Positions 39,814 through 50,506 of a stretch of DNA of 64,000 bases are shown here, in pieces. The translations under genes were made by a program, and so were the position numbers. The notes beneath the pieces were generated by a model. It saw only the letters and a list, made by a program, of their open reading frames with translations, did no database searches and was not told the DNA's origin. Source of the DNA: Actinomycetes bacterium (GTDB taxonomy: Bacteria; Actinomycetota; Acidimicrobiia; Acidimicrobiales; Bog-793); the NCBI GenBank assembly GCA_021796535.1, contig JAKABW010000001.1, forward strand, positions 62,001 to 126,000, in the 5' to 3' direction. The first letter of the stretch is position 1, and every line of letters starts with the position of its first letter.

Positions 39814-40106
39814 TGGACTATCCTTATTTTAGAGCAGTAGAACCTTAAAACACACTGCAAAGTCGGGCTTTCTAAACCGCAACCTGTCCGCGTGCAACAT
39901 ATAGGCCGGTTGGCTTTGGCCGCAATTAATTAATGTTTAAGTAAAATTTTATCGAATTGTTTCCAATTGTTTTGTCTTAGTTTGCACAAGTGACATAAAT
40001 CAGGCTACTCTTTTTGGATATTGCCCATTAGTTCATCATGGTACAAAATCACGGCGGATATAATGGCAAATAAGTAAGAATTAAAAATTTAGAAAGAGAA
40101 ACAGTT

Positions 40107-40718
40107 GTGACAGACATAGTTGTGCCTGGTCAGGGACAACCTGCTTCGGCCCCTGCGGTGACGCACGTCAAGCAGGAAAGACCCCAGTTGTTGGCGGTGG
40201 GTGTAATTATATGGCTTGGCTCGGAATTTATGTTTTTTAGCGGTCTTTTTGCAGCGTTTTTTACCATAAGAGCCCACGCTACGGTTTGGCCGCCGCCGGG
40301 AACAAAACTCGATACCTATCAGGCACTGGCCTTTACCTTTGTTTTGCTGGCCTCTTCCCCGACTATGCAATTGGGTGTTTGGGCTCAAGAACGCGGGGAG
40401 CGGGCCAAGGCGCGTGCCTGGATCGTAGTAAGTTTTCTGCTCGGTGCGGCATTTGTTGCCAACCAGGCTTACGAATGGAAGACGTTGCCTTTCAGACCGC
40501 ACACAAACGCTTACGGATCGCTTTTTTACATAATGAGCGGTTTGCACGGTTTGCACGTAATTTTGGGTCTCGTGGCAATGATCTTTTTGCTGATAAGGCT
40601 GTCCGGTCCCAAGGGTGATCCAGGAGAAACTCCGGTATTTCAGGCAGTCAGCTACTATTGGCACTTTGTGGACATAGTCTGGATAGCACTTTTCAGCTGC
40701 CTGTTTTTATTGTCTTGA
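40107..40718 (+). CDS. ctaE: Cytochrome c oxidase subunit III
   Basis: COX3 pattern LGSEFMFFSGLFAAFF...SGLHGLHVILGL...YYWHFVDIVWIALF. Confidence 0.94.
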   Translation: MTDIVVPGQGQPASAPAVTHVKQERPQLLAVGVIIWLGSEFMFFSGLFAAFFTIRAHATVWPPPGTKLDTYQALAFTFVLLASSPTMQLGVWAQERGERAKARAWIVVSFLLGAAFVANQAYEWKTLPFRPHTNAYGSLFYIMSGLHGLHVILGLVAMIFLLIRLSGPKGDPGETPVFQAVSYYWHFVDIVWIALFSCLFLLS

Positions 40719-40817
40719 CCGCCGGCGGGATTTTGTCGTAAAGGGTCGTTGGGATGTTTCTGCCTTACGGGGAAAACATTTCTGGAATATTTGTTGGTGT
40801 AGGAGATTGGAGTTGCG

Positions 40818-41753
40818 TTGATTGAGGCCGTGAAGCAAAGGATAAAAATCCATTTCAAGGCTTTGTTGAAATATGATAAGGCCGCCAGACTGGTTATTTT
40901 TGCCCTGGCTCCTATTTTTTTAGTGCAATTGTTTGTTGAATTGCCGGCAGCGGCCTCCGTCGGAGCCCATCTCGGTCGGCATCATTCTCAGACAACCGGA
41001 CAGATTACCCAAACCGCCGCGGCGGGCGGAGCAAGAACCCCTCAATTGCAGGAAGGTCGCACTCTTTTCGACGAAAACTGCTCCAGTTGTCACGGAATCA
41101 ATGCGGCCGGTTCCAAATTGGCACCAGGCCTGCGGGGTTTGGGGGCCGGAGTAATAAATCTTTGGGTATCTTCCGGCTGGATGCCGCTTGCCAATCCGGG
41201 AGCCGAACCGGCGAGGAAACCGGCCCTTTTCAATTCGCAGCAAACCAACGCCATCAGCGAGTACGTGGCAAGCCTTTCCAAAGGCGGTATTCCCATACTG
41301 TATCCCGATCTGAAAGGTGCCAGCGTAGAAGAAGGTTTTTCTATTTTTGCCTTAAACTGCGCTCCGTGTCACACCATTACGGGTGCCGGCGACGCTCTTT
41401 CCAACGGTCTGTACGCCCCGCCTTTGCACGGTTTGACATCGACCCAGGTGGCCGAAGCCGTCAGATCCGGGCCCAACAACATGCCGGTTTTTTCTACCGG
41501 CGTAATATCAAAAAGCCAATTAAAAGATCTTGTTGCATACGTCACCAAATACATAGAGCACCCCGACAATCCCGGCGGACTCGGTTTGGGCGGCGTGGGT
41601 CCGGTTGCGGAAGGTTTCATAGGTCTTTTTATCGGAGTCGGTCTCTGTCTCCTCGTGGCTTTTTGGATAGGCGACAGAACGGAAAAAGAAGAAAAAGAAG
41701 ACAGCCACTCAAAAGGCAATAAGAAGTCAGAAACAGGAGTAAAGCATGCCTGA
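40818..41753 (+). CDS. qcrC: Diheme cytochrome c subunit of the bc1 complex
   Basis: Two heme motifs CSSCH and CAPCH; C-terminal TM; upstream of qcrA and qcrB. Confidence 0.93.
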   Translation: MIEAVKQRIKIHFKALLKYDKAARLVIFALAPIFLVQLFVELPAAASVGAHLGRHHSQTTGQITQTAAAGGARTPQLQEGRTLFDENCSSCHGINAAGSKLAPGLRGLGAGVINLWVSSGWMPLANPGAEPARKPALFNSQQTNAISEYVASLSKGGIPILYPDLKGASVEEGFSIFALNCAPCHTITGAGDALSNGLYAPPLHGLTSTQVAEAVRSGPNNMPVFSTGVISKSQLKDLVAYVTKYIEHPDNPGGLGLGGVGPVAEGFIGLFIGVGLCLLVAFWIGDRTEKEEKEDSHSKGNKKSETGVKHA

Positions 41754-42678
41754 TGCAACTGAAGAGTATCCCAATCTGGAATCGGTTCCTCTTGATGCCC
41801 CTCAATTCGAGGTTGCGGCAAAAAACGTCAAGAGAACGGAATACGTTACGTTTGCGGCGTTTGTTTTGGGATTTATCGGATTTGCCGCTTTCGGAGCCGC
41901 ATATACGCAAAACGCGCCGACCTACCTCCTTGGTCTTACCATAGGACTGGGCTTGTTTTTCTTTGGATTCGGACTGGTCAGTTGGGGCAAATACCTGATG
42001 CCCCAGGGGCCTTTTTCGGAGCCGCGACCTTTAATGGAAACAACCCGGCAGGAAAAAGAGCTGCTTAAGGCTGACTTTACTTCCAGAGGAAAAGTCGCCA
42101 TCAAGAGGCGCAGTTTTCTGGTCAAAGCGATGGCGGCAGCCGGCGGGGTTTTTGGTATCGTGGCGGCCTTTCCTCTCATCAGATCGCTCGGTCCCCTGCC
42201 GAAAAATTCCCTGATGACGACCAAATGGCGCAAAGGCTCCTATCTCACCACCATTTACGGAGACAGGGTAAAACCGTCCGACGTGGCGGTGGGAGGCATA
42301 GTGACGGTATTTCCCGAAGACGACTTGGGCTCGGCCATTTCGCAGACCATCTTGCTGAGGGTGAAAGAAAGCGGACCGATCGTAACGATGCCGGGCAGAG
42401 AAGACTGGGCACCGGACGGATTTGTGGCATATTCAAAAGTCTGTACCCATGCCGGCTGTCCCGTGGGTCTGTATGAACACTTGGAGCAGCTGTTGGTCTG
42501 TCCGTGTCACCAATCCATGTTTAATGTCAAAGACGGTGCGATGCCGGTTTTCGGTCCGGCCCCCCGACCTTTGCCGCAGCTGCCCATTTACATCGATTCG
42601 GACGGGTACTTCAGGGCAAGGGCGGGTTATGACGAACCGATAGGACCCGGTTTTTGGACACGAGGCGGAACGGCATGA
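41746..42678 (+). CDS. qcrA: Rieske iron-sulfur subunit
   Basis: Rieske motifs CTHAGCPVG and CPCHQSMF; multiple N-terminal TMs as in actinobacterial QcrA. Confidence 0.95.
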   Translation: MPDATEEYPNLESVPLDAPQFEVAAKNVKRTEYVTFAAFVLGFIGFAAFGAAYTQNAPTYLLGLTIGLGLFFFGFGLVSWGKYLMPQGPFSEPRPLMETTRQEKELLKADFTSRGKVAIKRRSFLVKAMAAAGGVFGIVAAFPLIRSLGPLPKNSLMTTKWRKGSYLTTIYGDRVKPSDVAVGGIVTVFPEDDLGSAISQTILLRVKESGPIVTMPGREDWAPDGFVAYSKVCTHAGCPVGLYEHLEQLLVCPCHQSMFNVKDGAMPVFGPAPRPLPQLPIYIDSDGYFRARAGYDEPIGPGFWTRGGTA

Positions 42679-44177
42679 TTGACGCGATATACAACTGGAT
42701 AGACGACCGTCTGGCTCTTTCAAAATCCGGCAGACACCTGTTAAATAAGATTTTTCCCGATCACTGGTCGTTCATGATAGGTGAAATAGCACTGTATTCG
42801 TTTATAGTGCTGCTTATTTCCGGTGTCTTTCTGACGCTTTATTTCGTGCCTTCCGGGGCCACCGTCATATATCACGGCGCCTATAAGCCCTTGGACGGAA
42901 CGCGCGTATCGGATGCCTATGCTTCCACGATCAACATCACTTTTGCCGTCAGGGGCGGGCTGTTTATGAGGCAGCTGCACCACTGGGCGGCCAACATATT
43001 TGTGGGTTCGATAGTGGTGCACATGCTCAGAGTTTTCTTTACCGGCGCTTTCCGCCGCCCGAGGGAAGCAAACTGGATGATAGGCGCCACGCTTCTGATT
43101 TTGGCTATCTTCAACGGATTTTTGGGCTATTCGATTCCGGACGACCTTGTTTCCGGTACCGGCATAAGAATCGCTTTTTCCATTTTGGAATCCATACCTT
43201 TTGTCGGCACCAATTTGGCCTTCTTCCTTTTCGGAGGAAATTATCCGGGGAAAGACATTATTCCCAGGTTCTTTATTTTGCACGTTCTTGTGCTTCCCCT
43301 GATCATATTGGCACTTTTGGGGGCCCACTTGGGAATGCTCGTCAAACACAAGCATTCCCAATTCAAAGGACGCGGGGCGCGCAACGACAACGTTGTGGGA
43401 TCTCCGCTGTGGCCGAATTACGCAGCCAAAGCCGGAGGCTTTTTCTTCCTTACCACAGGGGTAACGGCCATACTGGCGGCGCTAATCCAAATTAATCCCA
43501 TCTGGCAATACGGTCCGTATGTGCCCTATAAAGTCAGTTACGCCGTGCAGCCGGACTGGTATATGGGTTGGTTGGACGGCGCCTTGCGTGTCATGCCTTC
43601 CTGGGAAATCCACCTGCCCGGTCATATGATACCGAACGTCTTTTTCCCCGGTATTTTGCTGCCCGGCGTTACTTTTACCTTGATTTACCTGTGGCCTTTT
43701 ATCGAGTCCAAATTCATAACTCACGACTATGCCGAGCATCACCTCTTGGACAGACCGCGTGACAATCCGATGCGAACGGCCATAGGATCGGCGGTATTCG
43801 CTTTCTATTTCGTGCTGTTCGGCGCAAGCTCGACTGACGTATTGGCAAATTACTTGCAGGTATCACTGAACGTCGTACTCTGGATTTTCAGAATCTCCTG
43901 CATAGTAGTGCCGATTATAGTCTTCCCCATAGCGTACAAGATTTGTTTGGAGCTCCAGCAAGTACCCGAGGCGGGCAAGAGAAAACGACATATGATTATT
44001 GTCCGCGACGACCAGGGCGCGTATCATTCGGTGGATTCGGAAGAGTATCCCGGGTACATTGCACCTGAGTTGGCACCCGTCAAGATAGAAGACGTGGACT
44101 TAGCCCCCGAAATAGAGGCCCTCAACACTTCCGCCGACAGGCCGGATGAAGGGATATATCAGATCCCCAGGGAATAA
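42675..44177 (+). CDS. qcrB: Cytochrome b subunit of the bc1 complex
   Basis: Cyt b pattern LHHWAANIFVGSIVVHMLRVFFTGAFRRPREANWMIG; ATG overlaps the qcrA stop. Confidence 0.95.
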   Translation: MIDAIYNWIDDRLALSKSGRHLLNKIFPDHWSFMIGEIALYSFIVLLISGVFLTLYFVPSGATVIYHGAYKPLDGTRVSDAYASTINITFAVRGGLFMRQLHHWAANIFVGSIVVHMLRVFFTGAFRRPREANWMIGATLLILAIFNGFLGYSIPDDLVSGTGIRIAFSILESIPFVGTNLAFFLFGGNYPGKDIIPRFFILHVLVLPLIILALLGAHLGMLVKHKHSQFKGRGARNDNVVGSPLWPNYAAKAGGFFFLTTGVTAILAALIQINPIWQYGPYVPYKVSYAVQPDWYMGWLDGALRVMPSWEIHLPGHMIPNVFFPGILLPGVTFTLIYLWPFIESKFITHDYAEHHLLDRPRDNPMRTAIGSAVFAFYFVLFGASSTDVLANYLQVSLNVVLWIFRISCIVVPIIVFPIAYKICLELQQVPEAGKRKRHMIIVRDDQGAYHSVDSEEYPGYIAPELAPVKIEDVDLAPEIEALNTSADRPDEGIYQIPRE

Positions 44178-44219
44178 TACGGCTGCTTATTTATAATATC
44201 GTGTAATGAAAGTGTTTTG

Positions 44220-44252
44220 GTGAAAGGGTCTTTTGGCCCTTTCACTTTTTTT
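44220..44252 (+). terminator. Intrinsic terminator after qcrB
   Basis: GTGAAAGGG ... CCCTTTCAC hairpin followed by TTTTTTT. Confidence 0.85.
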
Positions 44253-44274
44253 AACCCATATGTACGATAGGGCA

Positions 44275-44568
44275 ATGTGCTTAGGTATTCCCGGTCAGGT
44301 TACAGATATTTTGGATGAGCATTACGCGACCGTCGACGTCGGCGGGGCACGGCGCAAAATCAATACGGATCTGCTTGCGGGGAGATCTCTCGGGAACGGC
44401 GACTGGGTGCTGATCCATGTCGGTTTTGCTTTGGCCGTTATAGACGAAGAGGAAGCCCGGACAACCCTGGCCCTTCTCGTTGAGATGGAAGAGGTATATC
44501 TGCAGGAATTACAGGCGCTTGCAGAATCAAAAGCCCACCGGATGCCGACCGCAAAGGATCAATTATGA
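44275..44568 (+). CDS. hypC: Hydrogenase maturation factor HypC
   Basis: Canonical MCLGIPGQV N-terminus starting at ATG 44275; the track start at 44233 is unlikely because Cys2 is essential in HypC. Confidence 0.95.
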   Translation: MCLGIPGQVTDILDEHYATVDVGGARRKINTDLLAGRSLGNGDWVLIHVGFALAVIDEEEARTTLALLVEMEEVYLQELQALAESKAHRMPTAKDQL

Positions 44569-45701
44569 AGTATGTCGACGAATACAGAGAGCAGAAAAAA
44601 GCGGCCGTCCTATCCGAAAAGATCAAAGAATTGTGTCCCCCGGGCTCTCACTATAAGATAATGGAAATTTGCGGCGGACATACTCACGTCATTTACAAAT
44701 ACGGCATTCAAAATTACCTTCCCGGAAACATAGAACTTGTTCACGGTCCGGGCTGTCCGGTTTGCGTTATTCCGCTCGGCAGGGTGGATGATGCCATCTC
44801 GATAAGTCTTCAGGATACCATTTTTACCTGCTTTGGCGATATGTTGAGAGTGCCTGGGAACAAACGCTCGCTCGGCGATGCCAAAGCACAGGGAGCGGAT
44901 GTCCGCATAGTATATTCCCCTCTTGATACCCTTCAGATGGCAAAGCAAAACACAGACAGGCAAGTGGTATTTCTGGCCATCGGATTTGAAACGACCGCCC
45001 CCTCTACGGCGATAGCTCTCAAACAGGCAAAAGCACTCGGTATATCCAATTTTTCAGTTTTTTGCAATCACGTCACGATCATACCCCCCCTTGAGGCCAT
45101 ATTGAATAATGACGATGTCGAAATAGATGCCTTTATAGGTCCGGGGCATGTGGCAGCCGTTACGGGCTGTAAAATATTTGAACAAATAACCGGTGTGTAC
45201 GGTACCCCGGTGGTGGTTTCCGGTTTTGAACCTCTCGACGTGCTGCAATCCGTTTTTATGCTTGTCAGACAATTTCGTGATGGGGTAAGGAAAGTGGAAA
45301 ACCAATACAGCAGAGTCGTCGGTTACAACGGGAATGAGGCAGCCTTGGGGGTCATGGACGAAACTATGGAAGTGCGCCCCTACTTTGAATGGAGAGGGCT
45401 TGGCACCATTGAACATTCCGGACTCAAAATAAACGATTCTTATGCCGACTTTGATGCCGAGAACAGGTTTGAGATTCCGGGTATTCAAGTTAAAGAACCG
45501 CGGGCATGCCAATGTGGTCAGGTTCTGCAAGGAAAAATTAAACCAAATGAATGCAAAGTTTTTGCCAAAGCCTGTACACCTGAAAAACCCATAGGGACAT
45601 GCATGGTTTCTGCCGAAGGTGCCTGTGCGGCTTATTATAACTACGGAAGATTTATGGATATCAACGCAAAACCCAACCCCGCCAAAGCGGCAAACAAGTG
45701 A
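44565..45701 (+). CDS. hypD: Hydrogenase maturation protein HypD
   Basis: EICGGHTH, GPGCPVCV, GFETTAP motifs. Confidence 0.97.
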   Translation: MKYVDEYREQKKAAVLSEKIKELCPPGSHYKIMEICGGHTHVIYKYGIQNYLPGNIELVHGPGCPVCVIPLGRVDDAISISLQDTIFTCFGDMLRVPGNKRSLGDAKAQGADVRIVYSPLDTLQMAKQNTDRQVVFLAIGFETTAPSTAIALKQAKALGISNFSVFCNHVTIIPPLEAILNNDDVEIDAFIGPGHVAAVTGCKIFEQITGVYGTPVVVSGFEPLDVLQSVFMLVRQFRDGVRKVENQYSRVVGYNGNEAALGVMDETMEVRPYFEWRGLGTIEHSGLKINDSYADFDAENRFEIPGIQVKEPRACQCGQVLQGKIKPNECKVFAKACTPEKPIGTCMVSAEGACAAYYNYGRFMDINAKPNPAKAANK

Positions 45702-46759
45702 AAGGCATTCAAATGACTGCCGGCAATATAAAAAGCGGTAACGGTGAAGTGAAATTGATTACGATGCCCGTGGGCTCAGGTGGAAAAGCAACAAAGGCGC
45801 TCATCAATTCGTTGCTATTGCCCAGGTTTGGAAATTCAAAACTTAACGATTTGGGCGACGGTGCTTTGTTGGATTTGGGGCAAGAAAAAATTGCTTTTAC
45901 GACGGATTCCTTTGTGGTGTCGCCGCTGTTTTTTCCGGGGGGCAGTATAGGGGACCTGGCTGTGAACGGAACGGTCAATGATTTGGCTGCCTGCGGCGCA
46001 TCACCCGTTGCCTTGTCCTTGTCATTAATTTTGGAAGAAGGCTTTCCTTTCGGGGTTTTGGAAGGCATTTTGGACTCGGTTGAGAGATCTTTGGCAAAGG
46101 CCGGGGTTGAGATAGTGACGGGCGACACCAAAGTGGTGGAGAGAGGCAAAGCCGACGGGTGCTACATCAATACTTCCGGGATAGGAATCATCCATGAAAA
46201 CGCCCGGAATCTGGCGCCAAAAAATATAAAGGCGGGAGACGAAATTATTATTACCGGTCCGATCGGAGATCATGGGACGGCGATTATGTTGGAGCGCGGC
46301 GGTCTGGGTATTGAAGCCGCCGTGGCATCGGATACGGCGGCTTTGTCCGGGCCCATAGGTGCTTTGATGGCTCAATACGGATTGTCCGTCCATGCGATGC
46401 GTGACCCCACCAGAGGGGGACTGGCCACGGTTTTGAACGAAATGGCCGAAAGCTCAAATGTGGGAATTGAAGTCGAAGAAGCCGCTATACCGGTGCGCAA
46501 CGAAGTGCGCGCCGTGGCTGAGTTGCTGGGGATAGATCCGCTTTACATAGCCTCGGAAGGCCGTATGGTAATTTTTGCAGACTCCGACGAGACCGACGGT
46601 ATTCTAAAAACCCTGAGAGCTTACCCGGAATGCGGGGATACGGCGGCAATAGGGAGAGCGGTGGCGGATCACCCCGGGTTTGTCCTTCAAAATACTTCTT
46701 TTGGCGGACAGCGCATAATAGATTTACTGACAGGCGACCCTTTGCCGAGAATCTGTTAA
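45698..46759 (+). CDS. hypE: Hydrogenase maturation protein HypE
   Basis: AIR synthase-like protein with C-terminal PRIC. Confidence 0.97.
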   Translation: MKGIQMTAGNIKSGNGEVKLITMPVGSGGKATKALINSLLLPRFGNSKLNDLGDGALLDLGQEKIAFTTDSFVVSPLFFPGGSIGDLAVNGTVNDLAACGASPVALSLSLILEEGFPFGVLEGILDSVERSLAKAGVEIVTGDTKVVERGKADGCYINTSGIGIIHENARNLAPKNIKAGDEIIITGPIGDHGTAIMLERGGLGIEAAVASDTAALSGPIGALMAQYGLSVHAMRDPTRGGLATVLNEMAESSNVGIEVEEAAIPVRNEVRAVAELLGIDPLYIASEGRMVIFADSDETDGILKTLRAYPECGDTAAIGRAVADHPGFVLQNTSFGGQRIIDLLTGDPLPRIC

Positions 46760-46826
46760 GAAGATCACCATGGATAACTTTGCAAAGCCGGTTGATATTG
46801 AAGGCATCAAAACTTACGGGTAAGCG

Positions 46827-49208
46827 ATGGATAAAGCCATAAAGCGCATCCAAATCCGGATCACGGGGATAGTCCAAGGAGTGGGGTTCCGGCCTTTTGT
46901 ATACAATACCGCCGCGGCGCATGGCGTAAACGGCTGGGTGATGAACGATTCCAGCGGAGTAGTGATACAAGCAGAAGGAACCGAAGATGCCATAGGACTG
47001 CTTCTGAAAGCCGTAAAAAGTAATCCTCCCCCGCTTGCCCACATCGACAACATCCATATCGAGACGTTGGCAGCTTTGGGGGAAAAGGGATTCGGCATTA
47101 AAGATACCGGGTATACCCCGAACAAGGATACTTTAATAAGTCCTGACGTGGCGACTTGCAAGGATTGTGTAGAAGAACTTTTTGATCCAGGAAACAGAAG
47201 GTACCGGTACCCTTTTATAAACTGCATTAATTGCGGCCCAAGATTTTCGATCACCACCGACATCCCGTATGACAGAGTAAATACCACCATGGCCGAATTT
47301 GAAATGTGTGATGAGTGCAGGCAAGAGTACGAAGATAAAAGCAACCGGCGTTTCCATGCACAACCCATCGCCTGTTCCAAATGTGGTCCTTCGCTGGTAC
47401 TCTATGATCTTGCGGCAGAGCGGGAATTGGAAACGGGAGACATATATGCGGCGACGGCAAAGGCACTGTACCAAGATAAAATCGTAGCCATCAAGGGTAT
47501 TGGCGGTTATCATCTGTGCCTGTCCGCCGTAAGCGAAAAGGCCTGTGCGGAACTGAGAAAAAGAAAGCACCGCTACGCCAAACCTCTTGCCATGATGGTA
47601 AAAAGTATCGAAGAAGTGAGGAAAATATGCGATTTTTCTGAGGAAGAAGAGGCCGCGCTTTTGCTTCCGGAACGTCCGATAATACTGCTCAGAAAAAAAG
47701 AAAACTCTGCGGTTCAAATAGCTGCGGGGGTAGCCTATGGCAGTAAGTATTTGGGTGTCATGCTTCCGTATACCCCGATACATCACCTTTTGTTTGCAGA
47801 AATTGATATTCCTCTGGTGATGACCAGCGGCAATCTCTCCGATGAGCCCATAGCCTATAAAGACGATGACGCAATGAAGCGTCTGGCCTCCATAGCCGAT
47901 ATCGCTCTGACGCACGACAGAGCGATAGCAATTCGCATCGATGACTCCGTCGCTCATATTGTCGGCAATAAACCTTATTTTATAAGGCGTTCCCGCGGTT
48001 TTGCTCCGAGACCGATTACCCTGCCTTTCCAAGTTCCAAAAGACATGCTTGCTTGCGGTGCCGAACTGAAGAATACTTTTTGCCTGGCAAAAGGTGAGTA
48101 TGCATTTCTGTCACACCATATAGGCGATTTAGAAAATTATAAAACTTATGTCAATTTTACCGAGTCAATAGAATACTATGAATATATTTTTGACGTAAGA
48201 CCTAAAGTTATTGTCCATGATCTGCATCCGGAGTATCTCTCGACGAAGTATGCTTACGACAGAGCAGGATTCTATCCGGATGTTTTTCGTCCTTTTCCGG
48301 ATGGGATTAAAGAGTATAGCTATATGCAAGAAATAACCCCAGAAAAGAAAGGTGATTTTCTTTTTGGTGTACAGCACCATCACAGTCATGTTGCTTCTTG
48401 CATGTTGGATAACGGTCACCTTGGCAGAACAATAGGTATTGCATTTGACGGGTCCGGCTACGGAGAGGATGGAACTCTCTGGGGTTCCGAAGTCATCACT
48501 GCCGATTTAAAAAGTTTTCAGAGGGTCGCTTCCCTGAGGCCTATTCCGCTTTTGGGAGGTGTTCAGGCGATTAAGGAGCCTTGGAGGATTGCGGCTTATT
48601 ACATATATAATATTTTTGGCAAAAATAATGCATCTTATAATGTAAGTAATTTAGAAGTATATATAAATAATCAAAAAGATTGGCATAATGTACTCTCTTT
48701 AGTAGATAATCATTATAAAAATATTATGACAACAAGTATGGGAAGACTGTTTGACGCAGTCGGAGCTCTTCTGTGCCAAGTATACAGAATTGGCTATGAA
48801 GGCCAGGCGGCAGTGGAGTTGGAATCCTTGATTGATCTCGCAGAAGAAGGTTCTTATTCGCTGCCTGATATTTCTGATCTCCCCATTATTCTTGACGGTT
48901 CTTCCCTGTTTGAGTGCGTATTGGGGGATGTTTTCTTAAAGTGTGATCCACACAAAATAGCGACCAGATTCCATAATACGATACAGGAATTTATCTTGAA
49001 TGTATGTGTTTATATACGGGAGCAATACGGTTTGGGAACCGTTGCCCTATCCGGAGGAGTATTCCAAAATAGATATCTTTTGGATCATACAATAAGTGAA
49101 TTAAATAAAAACGATTTTAAGGTACTTATTAACCGCAATATACCGACAAATGACGCCGGTATCTCATTTGGACAAATAGCTATTGCCGCCCAGTCACTTG
49201 CTTTGTGA
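46827..49208 (+). CDS. hypF: Carbamoyltransferase HypF
   Basis: Acylphosphatase domain GIVQGVGFRPFVYN, zinc motifs CKDCxxE/CINCGPRFSI/CxxC, C-terminal LSGGVFQNRYLL. Confidence 0.97.
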   Translation: MDKAIKRIQIRITGIVQGVGFRPFVYNTAAAHGVNGWVMNDSSGVVIQAEGTEDAIGLLLKAVKSNPPPLAHIDNIHIETLAALGEKGFGIKDTGYTPNKDTLISPDVATCKDCVEELFDPGNRRYRYPFINCINCGPRFSITTDIPYDRVNTTMAEFEMCDECRQEYEDKSNRRFHAQPIACSKCGPSLVLYDLAAERELETGDIYAATAKALYQDKIVAIKGIGGYHLCLSAVSEKACAELRKRKHRYAKPLAMMVKSIEEVRKICDFSEEEEAALLLPERPIILLRKKENSAVQIAAGVAYGSKYLGVMLPYTPIHHLLFAEIDIPLVMTSGNLSDEPIAYKDDDAMKRLASIADIALTHDRAIAIRIDDSVAHIVGNKPYFIRRSRGFAPRPITLPFQVPKDMLACGAELKNTFCLAKGEYAFLSHHIGDLENYKTYVNFTESIEYYEYIFDVRPKVIVHDLHPEYLSTKYAYDRAGFYPDVFRPFPDGIKEYSYMQEITPEKKGDFLFGVQHHHSHVASCMLDNGHLGRTIGIAFDGSGYGEDGTLWGSEVITADLKSFQRVASLRPIPLLGGVQAIKEPWRIAAYYIYNIFGKNNASYNVSNLEVYINNQKDWHNVLSLVDNHYKNIMTTSMGRLFDAVGALLCQVYRIGYEGQAAVELESLIDLAEEGSYSLPDISDLPIILDGSSLFECVLGDVFLKCDPHKIATRFHNTIQEFILNVCVYIREQYGLGTVALSGGVFQNRYLLDHTISELNKNDFKVLINRNIPTNDAGISFGQIAIAAQSLAL

Positions 49209-49336
49209 CCGGCGCCGCCGCTCTGATCCAATTTAGTAATTATTCAATAAAACCTTGGAATAAGTAAAAAACTTTTTAGTTTAAAGGTGACATTATACCC
49301 TATAAAATTCTTTCCTCTTTGTAATAAAATGCTGCC

Positions 49337-50461
49337 ATGCAAAATATGTTAGCGGGCATAGCAGATACACAAGGGATCGACGATCTTATAAAACTTCTGC
49401 TCGGCGAGGGATATGTGGTAATGGGTCCCGGTGTCGAAAGGAACGTAATACAAAAAAAAGAGATTACTTCTGTCGGCGATCTACCGAAAGGTTATACCGA
49501 CACACAAACCCCCGGGAGCTACAGACTGGAGAGGGATTTATCCTCTCCCGAGTTGTTTTCTTGGGCCGTCGGCCCGGCGTCATTTAAGAACAGTTTGTTT
49601 CCGGCTAAACAAACTCTCTTCGAAGGTAAGATTTCCAAAGGCAAGGCGAGCATAACCCAAAAAGAGGTGCCTTCCCATAAGACCTGTTTCTTTGGCATAA
49701 GACCCTGTGAAGTTGCCGGAATGGCAGTGCTTGCCAAGGTCATGACTGACGGAGCATACCCTGATCCTCAGGCGGTATCCGTGCGCAAGAATTCTTTGGT
49801 CGTGGCAGTGGAATGCGGACGGCCGGCAGAGAATTGTTTCTGTACGTCGTTTAATACGGGTCCGATGGCCGACGATGGATGCGATATTATCATCACTGAA
49901 ATTACCGAAGGCAATCACAGATTTTTAATAAGATCCGGAAGCGATGCGGGTTATGCAATTTTAAGCAGGCTGGCCTACAAGCCGGCTTTGCCCGAAGACG
50001 TATCGGCCAGAGATAAAGTGATCGCAAAGTCGATATCGGCAATTTCCAAATCGATAGATCAAGAAAACACCCCTGCGCTGCTGGCAAGAAATATCGGGAG
50101 CACCATATGGGCAAATATTGCCAACAGGTGTTTATCTTGTGGCAATTGCACGATGGTTTGTCCGACATGTTTCTGTGCCTCATTTGAGCACTCTAACGGG
50201 TTGGAAGAAGACTTTTCTGCCGTCAGGAGATGGGACTCTTGTTTTGACAGTGCTCACTCTTATATACACGGCGGTTCCGTCAGGACCTCTGTGGCATCCA
50301 AGTATAGGCAATGGATGACGCACAAGCTTTCAACATGGGTTGATCAATTCGGTGAAATCGGGTGTGTGGGTTGCGGACGTTGTATCACCTGGTGTCCGGT
50401 GGGGATTGACATCACCGAAGAGACGGCGAAAATTGCAGAGGGTGAGTCATTGCATAAATAA
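49337..50461 (+). CDS. 4Fe-4S subunit of group 3b-type NiFe hydrogenase (beta / HyhB-like)
   Basis: Two ferredoxin-type clusters: [14 protein letters not shown] and [14 protein letters not shown]; operon context. Confidence 0.9.
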   Translation: MQNMLAGIADTQGIDDLIKLLLGEGYVVMGPGVERNVIQKKEITSVGDLPKGYTDTQTPGSYRLERDLSSPELFSWAVGPASFKNSLFPAKQTLFEGKISKGKASITQKEVPSHKTCFFGIRPCEVAGMAVLAKVMTDGAYPDPQAVSVRKNSLVVAVECGRPAENCFCTSFNTGPMADDGCDIIITEITEGNHRFLIRSGSDAGYAILSRLAYKPALPEDVSARDKVIAKSISAISKSIDQENTPALLARNIGSTIWANIANRCLSCGNCTMVCPTCFCASFEHSNGLEEDFSAVRRWDSCFDSAHSYIHGGSVRTSVASKYRQWMTHKLSTWVDQFGEIGCVGCGRCITWCPVGIDITEETAKIAEGESLHK

Positions 50462-50506
50462 TTGTTAGCTCTGAGTCTAAAAATATAAAGCCAGTAAAGG
50501 AGAATT

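Noticed and set aside
41087-41722. 211-aa plus-strand ORF
   Set aside because: Frame-shifted shadow of qcrC; Arg-rich composition.
47133-48032. 299-aa minus-strand ORF
   Set aside because: Antisense to hypF and lacks domain resemblance.
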